Source: DATHZQ01 sp963823505
GTDB lineage: Bacteria; Actinomycetota; Acidimicrobiia; Spongiisociales; UBA5794
Direction of reading: 5' to 3'
DNA length: 64,000 nucleotides
Assembly: GCA_963823505.1 (NCBI GenBank)
Contig: CAWGLY010000005.1
Location: 1,612,001-1,676,000, forward strand
The position numbers and the translations under genes were made by a program. Shown here piece after piece: positions 49,971-59,014 of the stretch (positions are counted from its first letter, which is position 1; the number at the start of each line of letters is the position of its first letter). The notes under the pieces are model-generated. The model made no database searches and was not told the origin of the DNA. It saw only the letters and a program-made list of their open reading frames with translations.

Positions 49971-50903
49971 TCAGCGGGTCGTCTCGAGCGCCTGGAGCAT
50001 CGCAGCGCCCATGTCGGTTGGGGTGGGCGCCATGACGACACCTGCTGCTTCCAGCGCTGCGATCTTGCTGGCAGCGGTGCCCTGACCTCCTGAGATGATG
50101 GCTCCGGCGTGGCCCATCCGTTTTCCGGCAGGGGCGGTGGTGCCCGCGATGAACCCGGCAACAGGCTTGGTCATCTTCGACTTGATGAAATCGGCGGCTT
50201 CTTCCTCGGCGGTGCCGCCGATCTCCCCGATCATGATGACGCCTTCGGTTGCGGGGTCGTCGTTGAAGAGGGCAAGACAGTCGACAAAGCTGGTGCCGTT
50301 CACCGGGTCGCCACCGATGCCAATGGCCGTTGTTTGGCCCAGCCCGTTGTTCGTGAGCTGGAACACGGCCTCGTACGTCAACGTACCCGACCGGCTCACG
50401 ACCCCTACCCGTCCCGGCTGGTGGATGTAACCGGGCATGATCCCGATCTTGCATTCCGCAGGTGTGATGACCCCTGGACAGTTGGGCCCGACGAGGCGGC
50501 TCGAAGACTCTTGGATGTAGCGTTTGGCAATCACCATGTCGGCCACGGGGATGCCCTCGGTGATGCAGATGATGAGCTCGATTCCCGCTTCGGCCGCTTC
50601 CATGATGGCGTCGGCGGCAAAAGGCGGCGGCACATAGACCGCAGAGGCCGTGGCGCCCGTTGCTGCGACCGCTTCCCTGACCGAGCCGAAGATTGGGAGC
50701 TCGACGGCGTAGGTGTCGTTGCGTCCGGGTACTCCGGAATGATCGGTGTCACCCTCGAAGGTGTGCGCCGAACCAGCCTTCGAGGGGTGCACGGCACCCA
50801 CCATCTGCGTGCCGTACGCAATCGCCTTGTCGGTGTGGAAGGCGCCGGTCTTGCCGAGGCCCTGGACGATGACCTTGGTGTCCTTGTTCACGAGCACGCT
50901 CAT
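49971..50903 (-). CDS. sucD: Succinyl-CoA synthetase α subunit SucD
   Basis: This 310-aa subunit has the CoA-binding Rossmann domain (DTKVIVQGLGKTGAFHTDKAIAYGTQMVGAVHPSKAG), RLVGPNCPGVITPAECKIGIMPG, and the phospho-His in GKRMGHAGAIISGGQGTAASK. It conserves energy as ATP or GTP while converting succinyl-CoA to succinate. It overlaps sucC by 4 bp. Confidence 0.95.
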   Translation of the reverse strand: MSVLVNKDTKVIVQGLGKTGAFHTDKAIAYGTQMVGAVHPSKAGSAHTFEGDTDHSGVPGRNDTYAVELPIFGSVREAVAATGATASAVYVPPPFAADAIMEAAEAGIELIICITEGIPVADMVIAKRYIQESSSRLVGPNCPGVITPAECKIGIMPGYIHQPGRVGVVSRSGTLTYEAVFQLTNNGLGQTTAIGIGGDPVNGTSFVDCLALFNDDPATEGVIMIGEIGGTAEEEAADFIKSKMTKPVAGFIAGTTAPAGKRMGHAGAIISGGQGTAASKIAALEAAGVVMAPTPTDMGAAMLQALETTR

Positions 50904-52132
50904 GCGGCACCTCCTGTCAGTGCCATGATCTTCTGCGCACCGTCCTTCATGTCGTCGGCGCTGACCAGATCGAGGCCCGATTCGTCGAGGATCTGCTTGC
51001 CGAGCTCCACGTTGGTCCCCTCGAGCCGCACCACCAGTGGCACCGCCAGCCCGACCTGACGGACTGCCTCGACCACCCCGGTGGCGATGGTGTCACACAG
51101 CATGATCCCGCCGAAGATGTTGACGAGGATGCCCTTGACGTTCGGATCCTTCGTGATGATCTTGAACGCAGCAGTCACCTTCTCGGCGGTTGCACCCCCG
51201 CCAACGTCGAGGAAGTTCGCCGGTTCCCCGCCCACGTATTTGATGATGTCCATGGTGGCCATCGCCAGGCCCGCCCCGTTGACCATGCACCCGATGGTGC
51301 CGTCGAGCTTGATGAAGCTCAGATCGTGTTCACTCGCCTCCATCTCGGCGGGGTCTTCTTCGGTGATATCCCGCATCGCCTCCACGTCGGGGTGCCGGTA
51401 CAGGGCGTTGGCCTCGAAGCTCATCTTGCCGTCGAGCGCCATGACCACACCATCGGTGGTGACCACGAGCGGGTTGATCTCGACGAGGTCGGCGTCGAGA
51501 TCAACGGCAGCCTCGGTCAGCGTCTTGACGAACCTGGCTCCGTTGCGTGCAGCCGGTCCTGTGAGTCCGAGGCCTGCTGCAACCCGGGCGGCTTGGAAGT
51601 CGAGGAGCCCGTATGCAGGGTCGATGGTCTCCCTGAGGATCTTCTCCGGCGTATGTGCAGCGACCTCCTCGATCTCGGTGCCGCCTTCGGTCGAAGCCAT
51701 GACGATGTTGCGAGAGGTGGCGCGGTCGAGCAGCACGGAGAGGTAGAGCTCTGTGGCGATGTCGATGCCCTGTTCCACGTACAGTCGGCTCACCTGCTTG
51801 CCTTCTGGCCCGGTCTGGATCGTGACGAGCGTCGAGCCCAGCATCTGGTCCGCCAGCTCGTGCACCCTGGCCTCGGCGGCGGCAACTCCCCCGGCGACGC
51901 CTTCGGTGACCACGTTGACGCCGGCCACGTCGGGATACTCCTTGAACCGGCCCTTGCCGCGACCGCCTGCGTGGATCTGCGACTTCACCACAACGACCGG
52001 ATTGCCGCTCTCTTCGATCAGCGGCCGTACTGCCGCAACCGCTTCAGCGACCGTGGTCGCCGCCGTCCCGAGTGGCACAGGGATGCCACGAGCTTTCATG
52101 AGCTCCTTGGCCTGATACTCGTGGATCTTCAA
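50900..52132 (-). CDS. sucC: Succinyl-CoA synthetase β subunit SucC
   Basis: This 410-aa ATP-grasp subunit starts with the canonical MKIHEYQAKELM if TTG 52132 is used; AGGAGG lies five bases upstream. The GTG three bases earlier would be only two bases from the Shine-Dalgarno and adds a non-family residue, so TTG is preferred. Nucleotide-binding HAGGRGKG, DLVEINPLVVTTDG and VNIFGGIMLCDTIA are intact. It pairs with SucD. Confidence 0.95.
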   Translation of the reverse strand: MKIHEYQAKELMKARGIPVPLGTAATTVAEAVAAVRPLIEESGNPVVVVKSQIHAGGRGKGRFKEYPDVAGVNVVTEGVAGGVAAAEARVHELADQMLGSTLVTIQTGPEGKQVSRLYVEQGIDIATELYLSVLLDRATSRNIVMASTEGGTEIEEVAAHTPEKILRETIDPAYGLLDFQAARVAAGLGLTGPAARNGARFVKTLTEAAVDLDADLVEINPLVVTTDGVVMALDGKMSFEANALYRHPDVEAMRDITEEDPAEMEASEHDLSFIKLDGTIGCMVNGAGLAMATMDIIKYVGGEPANFLDVGGGATAEKVTAAFKIITKDPNVKGILVNIFGGIMLCDTIATGVVEAVRQVGLAVPLVVRLEGTNVELGKQILDESGLDLVSADDMKDGAQKIMALTGGAA

Positions 52133-52221
52133 CACTTCCTCCTACAGGGGCCGCCGGCAGCGTGCATGCTCGCATATCCACGACTCTGGAGCGAAGCCAG
52201 GACACGGCGTGCGCAAGTGCT

Positions 52222-52605
52222 TCAGAGGTTGGTGTTGACCCACTCCGCGATCTCGGTGAGGGAGGCGCCGGGCGTGAAGATCTTGGCGAGACCCTTCTGT
52301 TCCAGAACCGGGATGTCTTCATCGGGAATGATCCCGCCCCCAAACACCACGATGTCATCGGCGTCGCGTTCCCGCAGCAGCTCGACGACCCGCGGGAACA
52401 GCGTCATGTGCGCCCCGGACAACACGGACAGCCCAACGGCGGTCACGTCTTCCTGGATAGCGGTTTCGACGATTTGCTCAGGAGTCTGGTGGAGACCCGA
52501 GTAGATGACCTCACAGCCGGCGTCGCGCAGTGCGCGGGCGACGACCTTGGCTCCTCGATCGTGTCCGTCGAGGCCCGGCTTGGCGATCAGAACGCGGGGT
52601 GGCAT
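52222..52605 (-). CDS. Cobalamin-binding subunit of methylmalonyl-CoA mutase type
   Basis: This 127-aa protein is a stand-alone B12-binding domain: PGLDGHDRGAKVVARAL holds the cobalt-ligating His in DxHxxG, with GLSVLSGAHMTLFPRV and FGGGIIPDEDIPVLEQKGLAKIFTPG further on. It matches the small subunit of split acyl-CoA mutases (methylmalonyl, isobutyryl or ethylmalonyl). The large subunit is not in the window, so the exact mutase is undetermined. Proximity to sucCD fits entry of succinyl-CoA into the TCA cycle. Confidence 0.9.
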   Translation of the reverse strand: MPPRVLIAKPGLDGHDRGAKVVARALRDAGCEVIYSGLHQTPEQIVETAIQEDVTAVGLSVLSGAHMTLFPRVVELLRERDADDIVVFGGGIIPDEDIPVLEQKGLAKIFTPGASLTEIAEWVNTNL

Positions 52606-52642
52606 ATCAGCGCCGAGGTTAGTCCGTGTGGCCGCGGCGAGA

Positions 52643-52680
52643 GCTCGGGGAACTCGCCGGCAGCGGCGAGCTCCCCGAGC
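52643..52680 (-). terminator. 17-bp stem-loop after the subtilase gene
   Basis: Arms 52643-52659 and 52664-52680 (GCTCGGGGA- and -TCCCCGAGC ends) pair with one mismatch around GCAG, 14 bp beyond the subtilase stop and before the B12 gene. Confidence 0.75.
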
Positions 52681-52694
52681 CTTGACGTCCTATG

Positions 52695-55600
52695 TCAGCC
52701 GGTCACCGTCATGGTCACCTGGGTACGGAGTGTCGAGTTGAGCGGATCATTCGTCACCACGACGACTTCGGCAACGTAGACCCCCGGTTCGAGACCGGTG
52801 GCATCCACGGTCACCACGATGGGCGCCACCGCCCCTTCTGCGACAACTCCACTCGCCGGGTCCTCACTCAACCAGGGGACGTCGGTGAAGGGCTGGAACG
52901 CTGCGACGTACGGGACGGCATTCTCGAGGATCAGGGCTCCGTCTTCGCCGACCAGCCAGTTGAACTCGAGGGGTTGCGCAGTCGCCAACACCCGGCCCGC
53001 GCCGTAGCCGTAGTCGACGATCGTCGGCAGCCCCGCGTCTGCGGCCGCGGCAAGCACCGTCCCTTCGGGCGTGTTGTCGAACCAGCTGTGGCTGGCAAGG
53101 CTGCCAAACCACGGGTCGGGCACCCCGGCCATCACCGGGTGATCGGCGTCGACCACCGTGTTGAGCTCCTCGTAGAGCTCGCCACCGACGACGACACCGC
53201 CAGGCAGACTCACCCCGGTGAGATCGCCCCCATTCCATCCCCACGCCGCCGCCTCGAACCACAGGTAGCCGCCACCGGCGACGAAGTCGTCGAAAGCCGC
53301 GGCGTTGTCGACGTATGCATCGTAGAACGACTGTGGCTGGTCGTTGGCGATGATGATCGACTGATAGTCCCCAAGATCGACAGCGCCCATATCGGCTGAG
53401 CCGTACTGGTCGTAGGCGACCTCATTGGCATCCAGCACGATGAACAGCGCCTCGCTGTCCCAAGGGAGCAGGTCCATGAACACCGCGGTCGGGCCGCCGT
53501 CGTTGACACGGGCAGGCGGCCCGGTCGTGTCCCGTTCTTCCGGAGCAACGGCACTCGTGGTGCCGATGTCTCCCACGTTCGGGTTGGTGTCCCGGATGGC
53601 CACCGGCTCGGGGGCGGCACCTTCGAGCTCGAAGACTTCGAACTCGAGCGCGGCCAACCCCGCGATATTGCCGAGCTGGAGTTCCGCGGAGTCCGTGTCG
53701 CCTGCGACGACGGACACCTCGATGGGCCCGCCTTCGAGTGTGGCGTCCGGCCACAGCGGATTCAGCGCGATGTCCTGCGTCGCCGTCGCACCCGCAGTGA
53801 CGGTCACCTCCCCACTGAACGGCGCATAGCCGTCCCAGGTGGCCGTCAGCGGCCAGGTTCCCGCAGGCGCAAAGAGCAGATACCCGTCCTCCTCAGGGTT
53901 CGCAAAGGCGGCCACCGGGTACGGAGCGCCATCCCGCTCTGCCTCGACCACGATGTCCGCAGGAACCGGAGAACCGGTGCGGCTGTTCGTGACCACACCC
54001 TGCAGACCGCCAAAGTCGGCGGGGAGGGCGATGCTGAGATCGACTTGGACCTCATGCGTTCCCTGCCGCGGGTCGTTGGTCAGGAAGACGACGATTCCGG
54101 AGTATTCGCCCGGATCGAAGCCCTCGCCACCGAGTGTCACCGTCACTTCCGTTGCGCTGCCGGGCTCGACGGAACCGCTCACGGGTTCGACGCTCATCCA
54201 TGGAGCGTCGCGGAACGGTTCGATCGTGCCGTGACCCTCGTCGGGGGCCCAGTCGAACTGGAAGAAGTCGAAGTCGCTCATGGCCATCGCAACGTCAACA
54301 GCTCCGTCGTCGCCGATCGCCTCGAGCGGGATGTCGAAACGATACGTTTGCCCGATCGTCTCCACCGCGATCTCGGCCACGATGAAGAAGTCGGTGGCAT
54401 CGACCACCCAGGCAAACCCCTCAGGGGCAGGGAACAGGTCGACGAAGTAGTCCATGCCGATGTCCTGCGATGGCAGGCCGTAGAACTCCTCCGGCGGCAG
54501 CCCTGTGCTCGGATCTTGGTCGGTGTCGAGGAACACAAACCCGACGGTCTCGGACATCGGTGTGTCCTCGGTGAATCCGATCTCCATCGACAGCTCGAAC
54601 TCGCCGGCGCCACCGCTCACGGTGAGCACGTCGACGCGCCCCTGGGAGTCGCCGGCAGGGTCCTCGATCACCGTCTGCAGCGGACCGTCGAACGTCGGCC
54701 ATGCCCGCAGATCCGGCTGGAATCCCTCCGGTGCGTAGAACGGCGCCCCCTCCGTGTGGCGGGTGACCCGCTCGGTCGCCGGTGGCAGATCGGGGGGTGT
54801 CGCTCCCTGATCCCGCTCGAGCGCTTCCCACGTGAGGACGCCGGTTCCGGTGTTGGCGATTGTCACCGCAGCGGTGACCGGCTGGCCGATTTCGGCCTCG
54901 GCCTGGATCTCAGCCGGCGTGACGACTGCGACCGGCGCCTCCAGTGCCACGTCGATGGTCACCACCTCGTCGCGCCGGAGTGTCACCTCACGGGTCTGGG
55001 ATTCGTACCCGGCAGCCTCGAAGGTCACGGTGTAGGTGCCCGGCACCAGTTTCAGCGCGTAGAGCCCGTCGCCGTCCGTCGTGGCGGTTCTCCCTGTGGG
55101 GTCGGCTATGACCGAAACTCCTGCGACCGGCAGACCGTCGTTGGCGTTGGTCACCGTCCCTGTGACCAGCCCGGTCGGAACTTCACGGAACCGAATCGCG
55201 CTCTCCGGCTCGATCACCGACTCCCGGTGGGAATACATCAGGCCGTCGCTGCCGGCAGCATCTTCGATACCAACCGTCGCCTCCCCTCCGTTCGCCAGAT
55301 TGCCGACATTGGCGCCGTACAGCAGGTCGATCGTCCCATCGCGCCAGAGCTTGATCTCGAAGTCGGCGCCTGCGCCGTCCCCGAGGCGCGGAACGTTGGC
55401 GAACTCGATCACCATCGCCTGCTTGCCGCCTCTTCCGACGACAGCCCAGTCGATGTGAGCGTCTTCGACGACCCACAAGTCTTGCCACATCGCATAGATC
55501 GCCGCGTTCGGCGCCGAACCGTCGGGAATCGGGCGATTGAAGTAGTCGCTGAATCCGAAGAACTCGTCCTCGAACGTGACGTACCCGTTGCTGGCGATGA

Positions 55601-57710
55601 AAACCTCGTTGTAGTCGCTGCCGAAGAACGGGAACGCGAACGGCAGCGGCATCCGACCCGTCTGATCGTCGCCGTAAACCGTCGTCGGCGTGCGGGCGTC
55701 GACCCAGTCGAAGCCGATCGATTGACAGCCGTGGCCAAAGTCGTCGATCCGCTGCACGAGGGCGAAGTCCTGCCCTGCGATGTCGGCGAACAGACCAATG
55801 TCCGCCTCATCCGTCGTGAGGCATCGTCCCAAGGATGCCTGGACGGTGTAGTCCCCAGCCGGCAGCGTGAGCGAGTAGCCGCCATCGGTGCCGGTGATCG
55901 CGGGCGGCACGGGAACTCCCAGCGCCGCAACTTCGGCGCCTACGACAGCTGCTCCATTCTCTGCGCGCAGGACCCGCCCGGACACGGTGAAGGAGGGAAG
56001 TGCGGTCAGGGCGAAGTCCTGCTCGGTGGTGACATCGGTCTCCACGACGACACCTGAGGCAATGCCCGTCTCGAATCCGAAGACACCTGCCGTCACGAAG
56101 TACTCACCCGCAGGCAGGAACATGCTGTAGCTGCCGTCGCTCCCGCCAGTGGCGGCATACGTGCGGTCGTTGGCCGTCGCCTCGATGCGCACCCCCGGGA
56201 TCACGGCGCCGGTGTCGGCATTGGTCACCGTGCCCGCCAGCGTGCCGCCGGTGGCGACCAGCTGGACCGCAGCGAAGGCGTCGATGCGCCCCTCCCCATA
56301 GACGTTGTTGGGGTCGCCGTCGTCGTCGCCCCCACAGGTGAGGTCGATGATGTCGAGCGCAGTCTGCGCAACCGGCGCGGTTGCGCCGTCGAAGTCACCG
56401 ATGAGTTCCGGTGCGGAGGACAGCACCAGCGCCAGCGTGCCAGCCGCGTGGGGTGCGGCCATCGAGGTTCCGGACAGCGTGCCATACGTGTCACCGGGGA
56501 AGGACGACGTCACATCAACGCCCGGGGCCGACACGTTGGGATTGATCTTCCCGAACACGGAGGGGCCCCGTCCGGAGAACTCGGCGATGACGTCTTCGAT
56601 GTCGGTAGCACCAACGCTGAAGGTTTCGTTGAAGTCCCCAGGAGAACCGCCCTCTCCGCAGAATGGGCCGGGGTTCCCCGTCGAGAACACCGGGATGATG
56701 CCGGCGGCGCGCCAGTTCTGAACAGTTTCGAGATAGAACTCATCACCGGGGCCGCCGCCCCACGAGTTGTTGATGATGTCCGGCCGCTTGGCCGGATCCG
56801 GGTTCTCGCCATTGAGGTCGGTGGGGGCGAGCAAGAACTGGCCGGCGGACAGCAACGCTGATTCGCTACAGCCGAAGTCCTCACATCCCTTGGCGGCAAT
56901 CCACTGCGCACCAGGCGCCACGCCGATATCGGGGGCGAACGGACCTGGCCCGTCACCACCCACCATGGTGCCCATGGTGTGGCTGCCATGGCCGTCGTTG
57001 TCACACGGCGTATCGCCGCAAATCCCGGTCGGATCCCACCAGTTGTAGTCGTGGGAGAAGTCTCCGCCGCCGAGGTTGCCGCGGTATTGATTGGTCAGCG
57101 CTTCGTGGGTGTAGTCGACACCCGTGTCGACATTGGCGACCACCACGCCACCGCCGAGGATGCCCTCATCCCACACGAGATCGGCTCCGATCTGGGCCAC
57201 ACCCCACTCGGGGTCGCCGGCGTTCACCACGATGGGCTCGCCGGCCTCGACGGGCCGGACCAGCGGATAGATGCGCTCGGGTCGCACCGCAGTGACGCCC
57301 GGGAGGGCAGCGAGTTCCGCTGCGAAGTCCTCGTCTGCATCGACGATCATCGTGTTGTGGAACCAGAATGCCTCAGCAACCACGCCGCGCCTGGCAACAA
57401 GATCGCGCGCGGCACGCTGGGAAGCTTCGGCAACGCTGCGCAACTCGTCGACGACGAACTCGCCGCGAGCTGCGAAGTCCTGGATCTCGTAGGCGGGACC
57501 AAGATCGGGCCTGCCGGCGAACTCGACGACGTAGCGCTCGGTTTCGGTGGCCATTGGGGAAGGGGTCTGCGCCTTGTCGGTGTCGTGTTTGTCGTCCGTT
57601 TGGGCGACCGGCATCGCTGCGAGAGCGACTTCTTCACCCTGGACTGCGGGCAGACCCGTCATCGTCAGCGAAACGACGGCGAGCGCGATCAACCAGATGC
57701 GCTTCAGCAT
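52695..57710 (-). CDS. Large secreted S8 subtilisin-family protease
   Basis: This 1671-aa exported protease has a signal peptide (about 1-25), an inhibitor-like propeptide (about 58-150), and a bacillopeptidase-F-like S8 domain with Asp195 (NVDTGVD), His241 (DNDGHGSHTMG), oxyanion Asn near 314-315 (NNSWGGG) and Ser416 (SGTSMAAPHAAG). The rest is accessory: two carboxypeptidase-regulatory β domains (about 494-575 and 576-655), a PUD-like jelly roll with YVTFEDEFFGFSDYFN, further regulatory and Ig/BACON-type domains, and a C-terminal glutamine-amidotransferase-like region (AVFMDLLPWDSEALFIVLDANEVAYDQYG ... GGGYLWFEAAAWGW). No sorting signal or membrane tail is seen, so it is probably released. 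The ATG has only a weak GAGGTG upstream. Confidence 0.9.
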   Translation of the reverse strand: MLKRIWLIALAVVSLTMTGLPAVQGEEVALAAMPVAQTDDKHDTDKAQTPSPMATETERYVVEFAGRPDLGPAYEIQDFAARGEFVVDELRSVAEASQRAARDLVARRGVVAEAFWFHNTMIVDADEDFAAELAALPGVTAVRPERIYPLVRPVEAGEPIVVNAGDPEWGVAQIGADLVWDEGILGGGVVVANVDTGVDYTHEALTNQYRGNLGGGDFSHDYNWWDPTGICGDTPCDNDGHGSHTMGTMVGGDGPGPFAPDIGVAPGAQWIAAKGCEDFGCSESALLSAGQFLLAPTDLNGENPDPAKRPDIINNSWGGGPGDEFYLETVQNWRAAGIIPVFSTGNPGPFCGEGGSPGDFNETFSVGATDIEDVIAEFSGRGPSVFGKINPNVSAPGVDVTSSFPGDTYGTLSGTSMAAPHAAGTLALVLSSAPELIGDFDGATAPVAQTALDIIDLTCGGDDDGDPNNVYGEGRIDAFAAVQLVATGGTLAGTVTNADTGAVIPGVRIEATANDRTYAATGGSDGSYSMFLPAGEYFVTAGVFGFETGIASGVVVETDVTTEQDFALTALPSFTVSGRVLRAENGAAVVGAEVAALGVPVPPAITGTDGGYSLTLPAGDYTVQASLGRCLTTDEADIGLFADIAGQDFALVQRIDDFGHGCQSIGFDWVDARTPTTVYGDDQTGRMPLPFAFPFFGSDYNEVFIASNGYVTFEDEFFGFSDYFNRPIPDGSAPNAAIYAMWQDLWVVEDAHIDWAVVGRGGKQAMVIEFANVPRLGDGAGADFEIKLWRDGTIDLLYGANVGNLANGGEATVGIEDAAGSDGLMYSHRESVIEPESAIRFREVPTGLVTGTVTNANDGLPVAGVSVIADPTGRTATTDGDGLYALKLVPGTYTVTFEAAGYESQTREVTLRRDEVVTIDVALEAPVAVVTPAEIQAEAEIGQPVTAAVTIANTGTGVLTWEALERDQGATPPDLPPATERVTRHTEGAPFYAPEGFQPDLRAWPTFDGPLQTVIEDPAGDSQGRVDVLTVSGGAGEFELSMEIGFTEDTPMSETVGFVFLDTDQDPSTGLPPEEFYGLPSQDIGMDYFVDLFPAPEGFAWVVDATDFFIVAEIAVETIGQTYRFDIPLEAIGDDGAVDVAMAMSDFDFFQFDWAPDEGHGTIEPFRDAPWMSVEPVSGSVEPGSATEVTVTLGGEGFDPGEYSGIVVFLTNDPRQGTHEVQVDLSIALPADFGGLQGVVTNSRTGSPVPADIVVEAERDGAPYPVAAFANPEEDGYLLFAPAGTWPLTATWDGYAPFSGEVTVTAGATATQDIALNPLWPDATLEGGPIEVSVVAGDTDSAELQLGNIAGLAALEFEVFELEGAAPEPVAIRDTNPNVGDIGTTSAVAPEERDTTGPPARVNDGGPTAVFMDLLPWDSEALFIVLDANEVAYDQYGSADMGAVDLGDYQSIIIANDQPQSFYDAYVDNAAAFDDFVAGGGYLWFEAAAWGWNGGDLTGVSLPGGVVVGGELYEELNTVVDADHPVMAGVPDPWFGSLASHSWFDNTPEGTVLAAAADAGLPTIVDYGYGAGRVLATAQPLEFNWLVGEDGALILENAVPYVAAFQPFTDVPWLSEDPASGVVAEGAVAPIVVTVDATGLEPGVYVAEVVVVTNDPLNSTLRTQVTMTVTG

Positions 57711-57947
57711 GGTGCACCTCGGGGAGACGGCCCGGACTGGAGCCGGGAGACGGCGAAGAACGGATTCCCAAACGAGGCGAGCTTGCCGCCCCTCTCATGG
57801 CTCCCGCCCTTCATTGGGGGTCGTAGCGACGCGCCCGATGTGTCCAATCTACGACAGTCCACCCTCGGGGTGTAGTCCCGACATTTGGGCTTGCACACAT
57901 GTGAGACGCTGACGCCCCCGCTGGCTCGCCCGACGATCTGACGCTGC

Positions 57948-58727
57948 TCAGCGGCCCTGTCGCGTCCAATCGGCGACGCGGAGGTCCCGGGTAAAAACGC
58001 GGCGAGAGGCAACGAGGGTGACGATGACGACCGAGGTTGCCACCGAGCCCAGCACCACGTACATGATGACGAGCTGCACCAGGACGGCATCGAACGCATC
58101 CACCCCGGCGAGGAGCAAGCCCGTCATGGCGCCCGGCAAGGCGATGAGCCCAACGACTTTCGTCCGTTCGATTTGTGGCGTGAGCGCCGTCCGCGCGGTG
58201 TCGGCGGCGAGGTGACGGGCAGCGCCGCTTGCGTCGAATCCGAGCGCCAGCATGCCCTCCAGCTCAGCACGGCGATCCCGCGCCGACCGGACAACGAGGT
58301 CGACGGCGAGCACGGTGCTCGGCATCGTGTTGCCGATCGTGATACCGGCCACGACGACGAAGGCGACCGGCTCCGGGTGGATGACGTCCGGCAGCAGCAC
58401 CAGGGCGAGCGCGACGGCGGTACTGCCACCGATGGACGCCAGACCGATCCAGCCGAGGCCGGGAATCAGCGGCGCTCGCCTCCGTACGGTGAACGCAGCA
58501 AACAGCACCATGCCGATGACCCACAGGACCGACCACAACCACGACAACGAGGACTGAAAGATGACCGCCAGCGCAAGCCCCACGGCGATCAGCTGCACCG
58601 CGGCACGAAACGCTGCCCACAGAATCGATCGTTCGACGCCGATCCCCCGCCATCGGGACAATCCGGCCGCAAGCGCAACGAGGGAAAGGGCGGCAGCGGC
58701 TTCCCAGAGGCCAACGGGATCGTTCAT
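57948..58727 (-). CDS. FetB/YbbM-family ABC permease
   Basis: This 259-aa membrane protein (UPF0014) has about seven helices and family motifs AAVQLIAVGLALAVIF, AGITIGNTMPSTVLAVDLV, EGMLALGFDASGAAR and KVVGLIALPGAMTGLLLAG. E. coli FetAB exports iron; the partner ATPase FetA is not adjacent here. ATG 58727 is preceded directly by an in-frame TTG that is a less likely start. Confidence 0.88.
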   Translation of the reverse strand: MNDPVGLWEAAAALSLVALAAGLSRWRGIGVERSILWAAFRAAVQLIAVGLALAVIFQSSLSWLWSVLWVIGMVLFAAFTVRRRAPLIPGLGWIGLASIGGSTAVALALVLLPDVIHPEPVAFVVVAGITIGNTMPSTVLAVDLVVRSARDRRAELEGMLALGFDASGAARHLAADTARTALTPQIERTKVVGLIALPGAMTGLLLAGVDAFDAVLVQLVIMYVVLGSVATSVVIVTLVASRRVFTRDLRVADWTRQGR

Positions 58728-58757
58728 CAAGGGACGCTACCGCACGGAGTTGCCCCG

Positions 58758-58975
58758 TCAGCCGCCGACCCCGTCGGCGGGCTCGAACGTGGTGCGCATC
58801 GTGAATGCGCTTGGGCTTGGGCCGGGGCGGCGCAACAACTCGAGGCGCTCGATCGCCTCCTCTGGTGATGGCGTGTGCCCGGCGGGCACCCACCAAAGCA
58901 CGAGGTATGCCTCCGCCATACGATCGAACCACTTCCGCCGCTGCCGCTTGACCTCCAGGTGCTCTCCGCCGAGCT
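58758..58975 (-). pseudogene. DUF3291 family remnant (C-terminal half only)
   Basis: The frame encodes EHLEVKRQRRKWFDRMAEA and then YLVLWWVPAGHTPSPEEAIERLELLRRPGPSPSAFTMR in its last 70 codons, which is the C-terminal half of DUF3291 proteins (about 150 aa). The N-terminal half is missing, replaced by the end of the methyltransferase gene. No good start codon or ribosome-binding site precedes the conserved part. It looks like a decayed or deletion-truncated gene. Confidence 0.65.
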
Positions 58976-59014
58976 GATCATCGCAGTGACGCCGGCGGGC
59001 GACTCCGGGCCCCG

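Noticed and set aside
54045..56057. 670-codon open frame on the plus strand inside the subtilase gene
   Set aside because: It lies antisense to a gene with intact catalytic motifs; composition is Arg/His/Gly-rich as in typical antisense frames of high-GC DNA.
57711..57947. Regulatory RNA or gene upstream of the subtilase
   Set aside because: The 237-bp spacer contains a weak CCCGG/CCGGG hairpin but no recognisable RNA family, promoter pair or convincing frame.
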